Both the position numbers and the translations under genes were made by a program. DNA of 64,000 nucleotides from a virus, in the IMG/VR virus record IMGVR_UViG_3300021598_001271, positions 25,267 to 89,266 of that record; one strand, given 5' to 3'. Shown here in pieces: positions 1 through 7,524 of the stretch. How positions within the stretch are numbered: the first letter of the stretch is position 1; every line of letters starts with the position of its first letter. Under the pieces are notes generated by a model, which worked only from the letters and a program-made list of their open reading frames with translations, did no database searches and had not been told where the DNA came from.

Positions 1-254
1 AAAACATCATCACTCTTGGTACTAGAACTATACTTACCAGTAACAAACTCACCATTATTATCGTCAATCAATGCAACCTCAAAAGTGTTTTTGAAATTAC
101 CGTACAAACCATCACATCCACCAACAATCGATAAGGTATAGTTACCAACCTTCTCAGTGTACTGTCGAGCATTACGATAGTTTTGAAGACCGCTCGAAGC
201 CATCCCGTGTGGCTTTGAGTTTTGTATGATATGTTCTTTAGTTAATGGTTTCAT
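1..254 (-). CDS. Hypothetical protein, 3' end outside window
   Basis: Open frame running off the left edge. It begins at an ATG at 254 that overlaps the TAA of the upstream gene in a TAATG junction, so the two are probably translationally coupled. The 84 visible residues begin MKPLTKEHIIQNSKPHG and include a Gly-rich stretch (VGGCDGLYGNFKN). I recognise no domain. It should be co-transcribed from the promoter at 550-580. Confidence 0.6.
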   Translation of the reverse strand, partial: MKPLTKEHIIQNSKPHGMASSGLQNYRNARQYTEKVGNYTLSIVGGCDGLYGNFKNTFEVALIDDNNGEFVTGKYSSSTKSDDV

Positions 255-529
255 TACGCTGGTTGTTCAATTTTAGATTTAGTAAGGATATGGTCAGTCA
301 AAGTGTAAGCATCTACGTTAGTAGTGATTACAGAGTCCTTCAATATTTTGTTTGGGATGTTTACCAAGAAGTCCTCCCCATTGAAGAATGTCAAAGCCTC
401 ATCATTATTCAAACATCCATTAACCATCTTCAAGAACAACTTGAATTGAGTTGGGTTAACAAAAGTTTCATTCAATAGTACACCGAATTTCTCGTGTTGA
501 ATCTTGATAGTTTTAGTTGACATATTCAT
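254..529 (-). CDS. Hypothetical protein, 91 aa
   Basis: Starts MNMSTKTIKIQHEKFG; a second Met at residue 3 is an equally good start. No family recognised, and no membrane segment or signal peptide is visible. It is the first gene after a consensus Bacteroidota promoter (550-580), and its stop overlaps the start of the next gene. The promoter type and position suggest expression by the host-type RNA polymerase holoenzyme, probably early. Function unknown. Confidence 0.65.
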   Translation of the reverse strand: MNMSTKTIKIQHEKFGVLLNETFVNPTQFKLFLKMVNGCLNNDEALTFFNGEDFLVNIPNKILKDSVITTNVDAYTLTDHILTKSKIEQPA

Positions 530-549
530 ATTGTTACCGTTTTAGAATA

Positions 550-580
550 CAAAGATACAAATAATTTCTGATTTTACAAA
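550..580 (-). promoter_or_regulatory. Bacteroidota-type promoter (TTTG-N19-TATCTTTG)
   Basis: On the minus strand TTTG (577-580) is followed after exactly 19 bases by TATCTTTG (550-557), an exact match to the known Bacteroidota consensus TTTG-N19-TAnnTTTG. Downstream the leader reads TATTCTAAAACGG before the ATG at 529. The leader resembles the AAAACAAT leader at 19227 and elsewhere. Confidence 0.85.
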
Positions 581-1459
581 TTATTTTTCAAAAACAGGTA
601 AAGTTTTTTCAACTGAAGAAATAAACTTACTAATTAACAATTTGGCTTCGGAGTACTCTTTTTTGTCAACACCCTTAATAACCTCTAAATGATTTAAGAT
701 GTTATCTAAGTTTAAATTTTTTAAAGTAACCATAACCTTATTCACCTCATCTCTTGACCTTTTCAATCTTAACCATTCCACAGAGTGAATTCTATATTCT
801 AATAACATTCTAACAATTAAACTTTCGTCCCATCCATTATTAATCAATGTTGTTTCAGAAACACGAGAATCATTTTGATTATAAATTTCAATCTCACCTG
901 TCAATTGATGACCAGTTGAATTATAAATCGCAATCTTAGAATACGTACCACCCTTAGAATTTTTCTTATCTATCAAATACGTCAAACAACCTCTACCTGA
1001 GTATGAAGTAAAGGTACTAGGATTATTTTTTGAAGCGGTACACCATCTAGTGTTTGAACCATACTTTAACGAACCTTTATGAGTTTTAGGTTCCAAGTAT
1101 AAAATATCATCGTCCTCATAGATAACTCTAGCGTGCTCATCTCTGTTGAAGGTTTTCTCTTCTTTAATCTCAAAATGTTTTTGGTTATGGTTTTTTAATC
1201 CGTTAAATAACCTATACTCACTTGAGTAGATATCTTTATTAACGGTATTATAAGGTAATAACTCGTCAAACAATTTAACTTCTTTTAATAAGGATTCTGC
1301 GGATGGTAATGATTGGATACCCTCAATCTTAGAGGTCCAAATCTTTAACATATATTCCAAATATTTTTTTGTAGGTGTAAAATCACCATTAACTAATTTT
1401 GTAAATGTCGCCACGGAGATACGTGGGTACTTCTCTCTTAATTCATCAACTTTTGACAT
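581..1459 (-). CDS. Phage protein with RWCT motif domain
   Basis: 292 residues, start 7 bases after the smpB stop, so likely in the smpB operon. The N-terminus (about residues 1-35) is short and helical. The central region has the motif NTRWCTASKNN (about 136-146), followed by CLTYLIDKK and a beta-rich stretch. The same RWCT signature occurs in the protein at 19578-20972 (about residues 234-238), so the two share a domain. It also faintly recalls the HNCV segment of the PcfJ-like protein at 16711-18429. A catalytic Cys is possible but unproven. Function unknown. Confidence 0.7.
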   Translation of the reverse strand: MSKVDELREKYPRISVATFTKLVNGDFTPTKKYLEYMLKIWTSKIEGIQSLPSAESLLKEVKLFDELLPYNTVNKDIYSSEYRLFNGLKNHNQKHFEIKEEKTFNRDEHARVIYEDDDILYLEPKTHKGSLKYGSNTRWCTASKNNPSTFTSYSGRGCLTYLIDKKNSKGGTYSKIAIYNSTGHQLTGEIEIYNQNDSRVSETTLINNGWDESLIVRMLLEYRIHSVEWLRLKRSRDEVNKVMVTLKNLNLDNILNHLEVIKGVDKKEYSEAKLLISKFISSVEKTLPVFEK

Positions 1460-1466
1460 TTTAATT

Positions 1467-1904
1467 TCATATTAAAGTTCTACTTATTTCTCTTTCTATA
1501 TCACGATTTTTAATCGTGTCTCTTTTATCGTGTAATTTTTTACCACGACCTAAAACAACCTCAACCTTTATTAGTCCTCTTTCATTTTCAAAAATACGAT
1601 AAGGCACTATCGTCAAACCTTTTACTAACTCTTTTTTAAGTCTATCCAATTCTATTTTCTTCAAAAGAAGTTTTCTATCTTGTGTAGATTTGTGAGTATA
1701 TGATGAGGACATCTCAGTTATGTTCGCATTCTTAAGAACTAACTCGTCATTAATGAAGGTACAATATGATTCTGACAAAGAAACCTTCCCTGATTTGATT
1801 GATTTAACCTCAGAACCAATTAATACAATACCAGCAATTTCAGTACGAATAACTTCATACTCAAACTTAACTCTCTTGTTTACTATGTTGACTTTGGTTT
1901 TCAC
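1467..1904 (-). CDS. smpB: SmpB, tmRNA-binding protein of trans-translation
   Basis: 145 residues, the normal length of SmpB. SmpB binds tmRNA (ssrA) and delivers it to stalled ribosomes. Family landmarks: NKRVKFEYEV near the N-terminus, AGIVLIGSEVKSIKSGKVSL (about 24-43), a SYTHKSTQDRKLLLKK segment, and the basic tail LGRGKKLHDKRDTIKNRD. All are in the expected order and nothing is missing. The start is a GTG at 1904, which gives the usual N-terminus; no better ATG exists. The promoter ends only 5 bases upstream, so the mRNA may be almost leaderless. SmpB is normally a host gene. Here it lies beside a large structured non-coding region. Confidence 0.93.
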   Translation of the reverse strand: MKTKVNIVNKRVKFEYEVIRTEIAGIVLIGSEVKSIKSGKVSLSESYCTFINDELVLKNANITEMSSSYTHKSTQDRKLLLKKIELDRLKKELVKGLTIVPYRIFENERGLIKVEVVLGRGKKLHDKRDTIKNRDIEREISRTLI

Positions 1905-1909
1905 AGTAG

Positions 1910-1940
1910 CAAAGATAATAATAAAATTTAAATAAACAAA
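1910..1940 (-). promoter_or_regulatory. smpB promoter (TTTG-N19-TATCTTTG)
   Basis: TTTG (1937-1940) and TATCTTTG (1910-1917) on the minus strand, exactly 19 bases apart. The TTTG lies within the U-tract of the upstream terminator, so the terminator ends exactly where the smpB unit begins. The -7 box ends 5 bases before the GTG start, which predicts a leaderless or near-leaderless transcript. Confidence 0.8.
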
Positions 1941-1969
1941 AAAACCTCCTAAAAAAATTTAGGAGGTTT
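1937..1969 (-). terminator. Strong intrinsic terminator ending the non-coding RNA unit
   Basis: A 12-bp perfect stem (1942-1953 with 1958-1969), core AAACCTCC/GGAGGTTT, loop of four A on the + strand. On the minus strand it is followed by seven T. It separates the upstream non-coding transcript from smpB. Confidence 0.85.
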
Positions 1970-2932
1970 AATGTTTTGTTCTATAGATATTGGGTAATTT
2001 TTAAAAAAAAGGCTGAGAATACACCGTTTTGTGAGAATCTTTAGAAGGATTATTGTTTCCCTTCATTTCCACCATCTTTTGAATGGTAATCCTCATCGCC
2101 GATTGGTTAGACCAATCACTCCTAAAGGGTTTAACTACTCTTTTACTACTCTACTCTCTTCAATCTTGCGAACTGACTCGGGTTTCGACACCCTAGAGGT
2201 TTTTGGTAAAAATATACGTTGACTTGCGGTCTCGGTATGCCACGGACAACCCGTGACTGTGTAGGCGACTTTCATCAAACCCTGACGAACACTTTTGCTT
2301 ATATCTTTTTAGTATAACTTTTACATTAACCTTGTAAATTATAAGTTTCGTGTCGTGGATGTTTCCAAGTAGAGGTCCGTCTTAAGCCTCGTTATCTTTT
2401 GAACAACAAGATACTTTTCTACTCGGTAGAGTGTCCCCACTCTCATATTTCAAGATTACTTCATACCAAGACCTTGGTGGGTCTTTGGTAAGGATAGTAG
2501 CGACACCACTCGTTCTCTATCTTACCTTCAGGTATCACCCCTTCGGTTTTAAGTCACCTTTTATATTGGAACCCGCAATTGTGTATTTGGAAGTACACTT
2601 CTTACTTGATTCCTATGGGTTATTCTTATTGGTGTTCCCACCTCAAACTGACAATCCACATTGCCCGTTCAGTTTTCCATTTCCCTACGAAGTTATCCTC
2701 GGTACTACAGGCTCACTGATATCCCACTTGTATACTCGAGTTCGGTTTCCCAAACCGCAGAACCACTAACACTGATGATTCCACTTTATCCCCCTTTCGA
2801 GGTTTATTTAACGACCATATACGGCCGATTATCTTTCTCAGTCAAATCTCAATATCAACCCGAGGGTCTCAATATCGACATCCTGATGGATAAATAATAT
2901 TTTCAAAGAACGTTTCGGACTTTTCCGATTTG
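1940..2932 (-). ncRNA. Candidate large structured non-coding RNA (about 1 kb)
   Basis: This kilobase has no convincing gene. It is richer in G+C than its flanks and dense in short perfect hairpins: TCGGA/TCCGA at 2915-2928, CGGTTT/AAACCG at 2743-2757, GTGTA/TACAC at 2581-2598, a 10-bp stem with one bulge at 2464-2490, AGAGTG/CACTCT at 2428-2443, a GGGT/ACCC hairpin at 2180-2193, and GATTGG/CCAATC at 2101-2117. Direction is inferred from the promoters on the right (2938-3170) and from the terminator with a minus-strand U-tract at 1937-1969. An internal T8 at 2003-2010 could be an earlier end. Size and phage context recall the ornate large RNAs GOLLD and ROOL, but I cannot confirm membership. 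A tmRNA is the main alternative; see the rejected list. Confidence 0.6.
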
Positions 2933-2937
2933 TTTTA

Positions 2938-2969
2938 CAAAGGTAGGTAAAGTTTTTCAATTTACCAAA
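2938..2969 (-). promoter_or_regulatory. Promoter P3 of the non-coding RNA
   Basis: TTTG (2966-2969) then 20 bases then TACCTTTG (2938-2945) on the minus strand, followed by the leader TAAAACAAAT. This is the promoter closest to the structured region, giving a predicted 5' end near 2932, just before the first hairpin. Confidence 0.65.
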
Positions 2970-2986
2970 TCTTTTTTTATTTTTTT

Positions 2987-3044
2987 TTTGACAACCTTAC
3001 TCTATAACTACCGATAGTGAGATTTGGTTTCGGTGATTGTCAAA
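2987..3044. other. 58-base stem-loop between promoters P2 and P3
   Basis: TTTGACAA (2987-2994) pairs perfectly with TTGTCAAA (3037-3044). Inside are alternative short pairings such as ACCGA (3010-3014) with TCGGT. On the minus strand the element directly follows the leader of promoter P2 and is followed by an A-rich run, so it is not an obvious terminator in that direction. It could be a 5' leader structure or a small RNA; neither is proven. Confidence 0.45.
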
Positions 3045-3051
3045 TGTTTTA

Positions 3052-3082
3052 CAAAGGTAATAAACTTTTTTGAATTGTCAAT
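3052..3082 (-). promoter_or_regulatory. Promoter P2 of the non-coding RNA
   Basis: ATTG (3079-3082), 19 bases, TACCTTTG (3052-3059) on the minus strand, followed by the leader TAAAACATTT. The -33 region reads ATTGACA. It has the same spacing and boxes as P1 and P3. Confidence 0.65.
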
Positions 3083-3139
3083 TTTTTTTTTAAAAATTTT
3101 CTGTGTTCAATAAATATGTCCTTGTTTTGTAAAGTTCTA

Positions 3140-3170
3140 CAAAGATAGTAAATTTTTTCATTCTGTCAAC
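3140..3170 (-). promoter_or_regulatory. Promoter P1 of the non-coding RNA
   Basis: GTTG (3167-3170), 19 bases, TATCTTTG (3140-3147) on the minus strand; the -33 region reads GTTGACA. Farthest upstream of three tandem leftward promoters. Between it and the next gene I see only AT-rich sequence. Confidence 0.6.
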
Positions 3171-3192
3171 CCATTAAACGACATTTTTTTAA

Positions 3193-3221
3193 TTTGTGGA
3201 ACTTTTTTAAACCTAACTTTG
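3193..3221 (+). promoter_or_regulatory. Possible promoter for the transglycosylase pair
   Basis: TTTG (3193-3196) and TAACTTTG (3214-3221) on the plus strand, but separated by 17 rather than 19 bases. It lies upstream of the rightward pair 3298-4184. Weak match. Confidence 0.35.
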
Positions 3222-3297
3222 TTTTATGTGGCACAGAGATTGTCTATTTCGGATAATTTTATTATACTTAAGTAACAAATTAATTAAAAATTATATT

Positions 3298-3633
3298 ATG
3301 AAAAATTTCGATTTAAAGTCTACTCTTGAAAGAATTAAAACATTTGTTAAACATTTTATGTTTTATGTTGTGTTTGTATTATCTTTAGTGGTTGGGTTTT
3401 CTGTAGGTTACTACTACAACACAATTAAATCCTATAAGAAGAATATCTACTCACCTGAAGTGGTAATGAAAAAAGACATCACTTTAGCAATCGACGAATC
3501 TAACAATATGATTGTCATTAATAAGAAGGATGGTACCTACATTGTCTACCAAGACAGTGTTGGATACACAATCTTTAACTTTTACGCCAAAAATATTTGG
3601 GGTGAACATAATTCAACACCAGTTAAAAAATAA
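3298..3633 (+). CDS. Small single-pass membrane protein
   Basis: 111 residues. I place the start at the ATG at 3298, after an AT-rich leader, rather than the upstream ATG at 3226. The latter would add 24 residues unlike a coding N-terminus and would begin almost on top of the promoter. One hydrophobic segment at about residues 21-40 (FYVVFVLSLVVGFSVGYYYN), then a soluble C-terminal domain. Its stop overlaps the start of the lytic transglycosylase (TAATG), suggesting a joint role at the envelope. No family recognised. Confidence 0.7.
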   Translation: MKNFDLKSTLERIKTFVKHFMFYVVFVLSLVVGFSVGYYYNTIKSYKKNIYSPEVVMKKDITLAIDESNNMIVINKKDGTYIVYQDSVGYTIFNFYAKNIWGEHNSTPVKK

Positions 3634-4184
3634 TGAATATGAAATTCTTAAATTTCTTTAAGTATTGGTACGTAATTGCTTGTACGTTTATTTTGTTGAC
3701 GAGTCTTTCTGCCGTTTTTGACGAGGACTTGTCTCCAAATAAACGTTTAGAACAAGCATCTTTAAAACCTAACTCCCCTGTTTCTTTACAGATGTATTAT
3801 CTTCTTGAAAAATATTCTGAAGAATATAAGATACCTAAATACATTGCTTACAATGTGGCATTTTTGGAAACAAGGTATCGAGGTCCATTTGATTGGGATT
3901 ACAATCCTTATTTGATTTCATCTGCAGGTGCGGTTGGTCCTATGCAAGTAATGGTTAGAACCGCCGAGTATGTAAATAAAAAAGATATTACTAAATCTAA
4001 TTTGAAAAATAACTTGGAGTTAAATATTTCAACAAGTATGAAATTGTTAAATAAGTTATATAACCAATATGAAGACTGGGGAATATCCTGTGGTTATTAC
4101 AATACAGGATATCCTAAGGTAAATGATTATGCTTTATTCTGTGTAACAAATAAAAATTACACTAAGAATTGGGAATCTTATTGA
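3633..4184 (+). CDS. Lytic transglycosylase (SLT fold)
   Basis: 183 residues. An N-terminal hydrophobic segment (about 10-27) would act as a signal or anchor. The SLT domain follows: FLETRY with the likely catalytic Glu at 79, AVGPMQVM at about 100-107, and CGYYNTGYP near 153-161. These are the three usual landmarks of goose-lysozyme-like transglycosylases, which cleave the MurNAc-GlcNAc bond of peptidoglycan. With the membrane anchor it could act at cell-wall penetration or lysis. It is coupled to the upstream membrane protein by a one-base overlap. The 3' end overlaps the convergent gene at 4178 by a few bases. Confidence 0.85.
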   Translation: MNMKFLNFFKYWYVIACTFILLTSLSAVFDEDLSPNKRLEQASLKPNSPVSLQMYYLLEKYSEEYKIPKYIAYNVAFLETRYRGPFDWDYNPYLISSAGAVGPMQVMVRTAEYVNKKDITKSNLKNNLELNISTSMKLLNKLYNQYEDWGISCGYYNTGYPKVNDYALFCVTNKNYTKNWESY

Positions 4185-6145
4185 TTAAAGAATTTTTTTC
4201 TGATTTCAAAATTAACATCAACCTTATTTAACTTATCATTCAACCAATCTAACATATTAGATTCACTACTGAAAAGTTCTTGCGGGTCTTCATTATCTCT
4301 TAAAGGTAATTCTACAACTCTTTTAGCACCATCTAAATAATGAGCACCACTATTTTTAGGCCCGTATTTAATTACTCCGTTGTCACCAACTAAAATTAAG
4401 TCGTGTACTATATCGTCACAGTCAATACCATTACCATCCACAATTATATATTCTAAATCTTGGAAAGGACTGTATGACCTGTAACCATCAATATGGGGTA
4501 ACATTTCTTTATCATCATCCGATTCTAACAATCCAAAATGCTCAGGTTGTTCTAAGTCAGGTTGTAATCTATAATTTGTAGTTAATTCTTCACCTTTCTT
4601 AATTGGTCGAGACGCTACTAAAAATCTTTGTTTGTCCTTTAAAACATTGTGACAGTTAGGGTCATCACTATGGTTGTGCATTTTACCTAATTCTGTAAAA
4701 TCATAACTAACTCCAGGTTTGTTTATAGTATGTAAAAGTCCAATGGTTTCATTCTCTTCCAAATCATTTTTTGCAAATGAACCTTTTCCCTGGATATCAC
4801 TTTTATCTACGTAATATTTTTTAACATCAACGTTTTCAGTAATATTATTAGATTCGTTATTAATTTTGTCTTTCAATTGTTTAACAAATTCATTTTGAAT
4901 CATTTTAGTAAATTTAACATAAGGTGAATCGTCTGATTCAGGATTATACTTATAAGTTCCTTGTGGTGGTCTGCTAGACCTTCCTAAGTAACTAAGACCT
5001 GAAATATTTGTAATACATTTATGTCCACCGCTATTTGCTTGAATTAAGTCCCAAGCCGAAACACCAATATTATCTAATATCAACATTTCTTCTTCAGTTA
5101 ATTCAGATGTTGGTTTGTTCATTAATTCTCTAACTCTCATTAGATAATCAGCACCACCATCAACAGATTTAAATTTATCACCGTATAATGCAGTGAAGTC
5201 TTTAAACGTGAATCCTACTGATTCAGGTCCAAATCCTTTAGAAGATTCCGAAATCCACTTAATAGTTGATAACGAAACTCTCTTTTCTTTAAGTTGTGAT
5301 TCCCATTTAGATAAAACATCTTGTGCAATCTCACCAAGATTTACTCCTTTTAATTCTCTTTCTTTTTTAAATGGATTACAAGAGGCTTGAACCAATCCTA
5401 ATGGCCAAGCAATAACCAAGAAATCCGCTTCAGGATTATTTTTAAATGGAGTATATCTATCATAGGAACCTGGCTTCATCATACTACCACCACCATACTG
5501 AACGATAATATTGTCGTCAATCTTAACGTTAGGATGTGACTTCATTTGTTGAACGTAACCCTCTTTATTTTTTTCTAACTCAACTTCTTTAGGATAACCT
5601 TTATCACCCATTATTTTCTTTATTTCAGTAAAAATACTCATTAAAGATGGTTGACAGTTCATAACCAACTGTTCAAGGAATCCTGGTTTATTTTTAAAAG
5701 CCAATAATAATTTGTTAGTAACTAAACCTAATAAAGTTTTGTTTTTAGCTAAATCAGAATCTTTGTCAATTCTATAGATATAGTTCATAACCATATCTGG
5801 AGTAATTTCGTTTTTGGCATAGTCAGCACTATCGACCATTGAAATTAAGAATATGTCTTTCGCAGGGAATAGGTCTCCAGGGGATACTATCTGAGAAATA
5901 AAGTCCACTAAGACAGGCATTGTATCACCCTGAGCATCATTCTTCTTAACAGAAAACTCTTTATCACCATATTGAATTACGTGAGCGTCAACTACTTTAA
6001 TACCATTGTTCTCAAGGTATTTTTTCATCGCAATAGCGGTAGTAACACCGTCTAAATCTTGGTGAAAGTATATTTCCGCTTTTGGATATCTTTTTTTAAG
6101 TAGGTTAATATCTCTTAACCCTGATTCTTTTAAAATTCTTTTCAT
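4178..6145 (-). CDS. DHH-type phosphoesterase fused to a SET domain
   Basis: 655 residues. Residues 1-10 (MKRILKESGL) match the [ILV]-x-E-[QS] N-terminal signature seen in other proteins here. Residues 20-400 resemble DHH-family phosphoesterases: FHQDLDGVTTA at 27-37, VDSADY at 104-109, and a DHHA1-like SGGHKCITNISG at 382-393. Residues 441-540 are a SET domain: IQGKGSFA (451-458), NHSDDPN (491-497, cf. NHSCxPN) and GEELTTNY (528-535, cf. GEELxxDY). SET enzymes methylate protein lysines using S-adenosylmethionine. The last 100 residues form an unrecognised domain. The fusion is unusual and I know of no characterised example. Target unknown. Confidence 0.8.
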   Translation of the reverse strand: MKRILKESGLRDINLLKKRYPKAEIYFHQDLDGVTTAIAMKKYLENNGIKVVDAHVIQYGDKEFSVKKNDAQGDTMPVLVDFISQIVSPGDLFPAKDIFLISMVDSADYAKNEITPDMVMNYIYRIDKDSDLAKNKTLLGLVTNKLLLAFKNKPGFLEQLVMNCQPSLMSIFTEIKKIMGDKGYPKEVELEKNKEGYVQQMKSHPNVKIDDNIIVQYGGGSMMKPGSYDRYTPFKNNPEADFLVIAWPLGLVQASCNPFKKERELKGVNLGEIAQDVLSKWESQLKEKRVSLSTIKWISESSKGFGPESVGFTFKDFTALYGDKFKSVDGGADYLMRVRELMNKPTSELTEEEMLILDNIGVSAWDLIQANSGGHKCITNISGLSYLGRSSRPPQGTYKYNPESDDSPYVKFTKMIQNEFVKQLKDKINNESNNITENVDVKKYYVDKSDIQGKGSFAKNDLEENETIGLLHTINKPGVSYDFTELGKMHNHSDDPNCHNVLKDKQRFLVASRPIKKGEELTTNYRLQPDLEQPEHFGLLESDDDKEMLPHIDGYRSYSPFQDLEYIIVDGNGIDCDDIVHDLILVGDNGVIKYGPKNSGAHYLDGAKRVVELPLRDNEDPQELFSSESNMLDWLNDKLNKVDVNFEIRKKFFNQ

Positions 6146-6148
6146 ATA

Positions 6149-6535
6149 TTAATCCCACCCTAACCAGTGCATTGCTTTATCAAAAAGGTCACCTTCATCT
6201 GATTTACATTCGTTAAACAAGTTTCTGTCTTTCTGAGGCATTTTAGACATTGTATTATAACCCCATACACCATCTTGGTCAGCGTTAATCATACCTTGGT
6301 AATTGAAAATAGCTTGAGCAGTTTTTGAATTAGGATAATTACCGATACTACCATCAACAACTAAAGAATTACCCGCATCGTCCTTCACACCTTTTTTGTT
6401 TAAGAAACATTGTACCGCTCTCTTAAAATTATACTCTTCTAATTGTTCAAAGATATTACCTTTTGATTTTTCTTCTTGATGTAATTTAAGAATTGAATCT
6501 TTTTCCGATTCATTTATAATAAATCTCTTATTCAT
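6149..6535 (-). CDS. Peptidoglycan-binding-like protein with capsid-targeting-like N-terminus
   Basis: 128 residues. The N-terminus MNKRFIINESEKDSILKLHQ is helical and is followed by NIFEQLEE, a candidate [ILV]-x-E-Q cleavage site. The middle (about 40-100) has the layout of a PG_binding_1 domain, with SKTAQAIFNYQGMI and DQDGVWGYNTMSKM resembling T..AI..FQ and DG..G..T...L. It lies immediately upstream of the DHH-SET gene (3-base gap). A TATAAATA box (TATTTATA on the coding strand) and an AAAACAAT leader precede the start. Role inferred: a virion-carried wall-binding protein. Confidence 0.65.
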   Translation of the reverse strand: MNKRFIINESEKDSILKLHQEEKSKGNIFEQLEEYNFKRAVQCFLNKKGVKDDAGNSLVVDGSIGNYPNSKTAQAIFNYQGMINADQDGVWGYNTMSKMPQKDRNLFNECKSDEGDLFDKAMHWLGWD

Positions 6536-6551
6536 AATAAATTGTTTTAGT

Positions 6552-6559
6552 TATAAATA
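6552..6559 (-). promoter_or_regulatory. TATTTATA box upstream of 6149-6535
   Basis: On the coding strand TATTTATA is followed by ACTAAAACAAT, and the box ends 16 bases before the ATG at 6535. Nearly the same sequence at nearly the same distance precedes the genes starting at 20972 and 26761. Probably a phage-specific (late) promoter element. Confidence 0.5.
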
Positions 6560-6570
6560 TTCAATAAATA

Positions 6571-6593
6571 AAAAAAGGGGTTATAAAACCCCT
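6571..6593 (-). terminator. Terminator overlapping a methyltransferase stop codon
   Basis: Stem AAGGGGTT/AACCCCTT around ATA (6577-6593 region). On the minus strand it is followed by a run of T. It overlaps the last codons of the methyltransferase gene and ends the upstream leftward unit. Confidence 0.75.
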
Positions 6594-7435
6594 TCAATTA
6601 CTAATTGTTTTTTCTTTTCAACAAACTCATTAACTCGTTTTCTTGCAACATCTGTATATGATTCAGAAAGTTCAATACCAATCCAACGTCTGTCATTAAC
6701 CTCAGCCGCAACTAAACTAGTACCCGACCCTACAAATGGGTCAAGAACAATATCATTTCTATATGTTAAAATTTTAATGGCTTTCGCTGGAATATCCATT
6801 GAGAATGTTGCTTTAGTCATTTGTTTAGTGTCTGCAAAGTATTCCCACTGACCGTACACTAAACTCATAAATTCTTTTTTAGATTCTTCAGGGTACATAA
6901 TTTTGGTTTTAAACGTACCATCCGCCTGTTCCATATCAACAGGTTCACCAACCCATTGTGGTTCACCTTTTTCCTGTTTTTTAGAATTAATCTTATATCC
7001 TAATATTACACACTCTTTAGGATTATAGATATATGGAGATGATGGCGACATCCAAGAACCCCAAGCAGTTGTTTTACTTCTGTGTGGAGACTGTTCGTCA
7101 AGGTCTACAAGACCAAAGAATTTAAAACCAACTTCTTTCATAATCATCCAAAACTCAGCCATAAATAAAATACGACCACCTCTATCTTGAACATTAACTT
7201 CGTATGGAATGTTAACGGCAATTCTACCTCCAACCTTTAAAGTTCTGTACGACTCAGATAACCATTGTTTAGTAAATTCCCAATACTCATCCATACTCAT
7301 TCTATCATTGTGTGAATCATATTCAATCCCAACATTATATGGAGGACTAGTAACTACTAAATCTATTGAATTTTCAGGAAATTTAGACATTTCTTTAATG
7401 CAATCCCCATTAATAACTTTTTGTGTCTCTATCAT
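6581..7435 (-). CDS. Site-specific DNA methyltransferase (N6-adenine or N4-cytosine)
   Basis: 284 residues. The catalytic motif TSPPYN lies at 29-34 and the SAM-binding motif LDPFVGSGTSLVAAE near the C-terminus. That order is typical of beta-class amino-methyltransferases. I see no partner restriction enzyme next to it, so a solitary role is likely: protecting phage DNA from host restriction, or marking it. A second, alpha-class methylase lies at 21018-21857. A terminator overlaps the stop codon. Confidence 0.9.
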   Translation of the reverse strand: MIETQKVINGDCIKEMSKFPENSIDLVVTSPPYNVGIEYDSHNDRMSMDEYWEFTKQWLSESYRTLKVGGRIAVNIPYEVNVQDRGGRILFMAEFWMIMKEVGFKFFGLVDLDEQSPHRSKTTAWGSWMSPSSPYIYNPKECVILGYKINSKKQEKGEPQWVGEPVDMEQADGTFKTKIMYPEESKKEFMSLVYGQWEYFADTKQMTKATFSMDIPAKAIKILTYRNDIVLDPFVGSGTSLVAAEVNDRRWIGIELSESYTDVARKRVNEFVEKKKQLVIEGVL

Positions 7436-7524
7436 TATATTTTTTTTACATCCAACCTCTACCAGATTTTTCCATAGATATTAATCTTTGTTCTTCAACA
7501 AAAATCATAAACTTGTAAAAATTT

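Noticed and set aside
2168-2560. A tmRNA on the plus strand, because CTGACTCGGGTTTCGAC at about 2173-2189 resembles the tmRNA 5' end
   Set aside because: No matching acceptor 3' end with a TTC-loop and CCA was found at the expected distance, no convincing tag frame was seen, and promoters and terminator point to the opposite strand. A covariance search would settle it.
2031-2897. Small plus-strand open frames (63, 112 and 78 codons) in the non-coding region
   Set aside because: Unusual composition, mutual overlap, no leader or neighbours in the same direction, and dense RNA-like hairpins; more likely chance frames in a structured RNA gene.
2041-2940. tRNA or rRNA genes
   Set aside because: No complete cloverleaf or T-loop with matching stem could be assembled, and no rRNA landmark was recognised on either strand.
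3226-3297. Upstream start of the membrane protein at 3226
   Set aside because: Too close to the possible promoter and gives an atypical N-terminus; the ATG at 3298 fits better.
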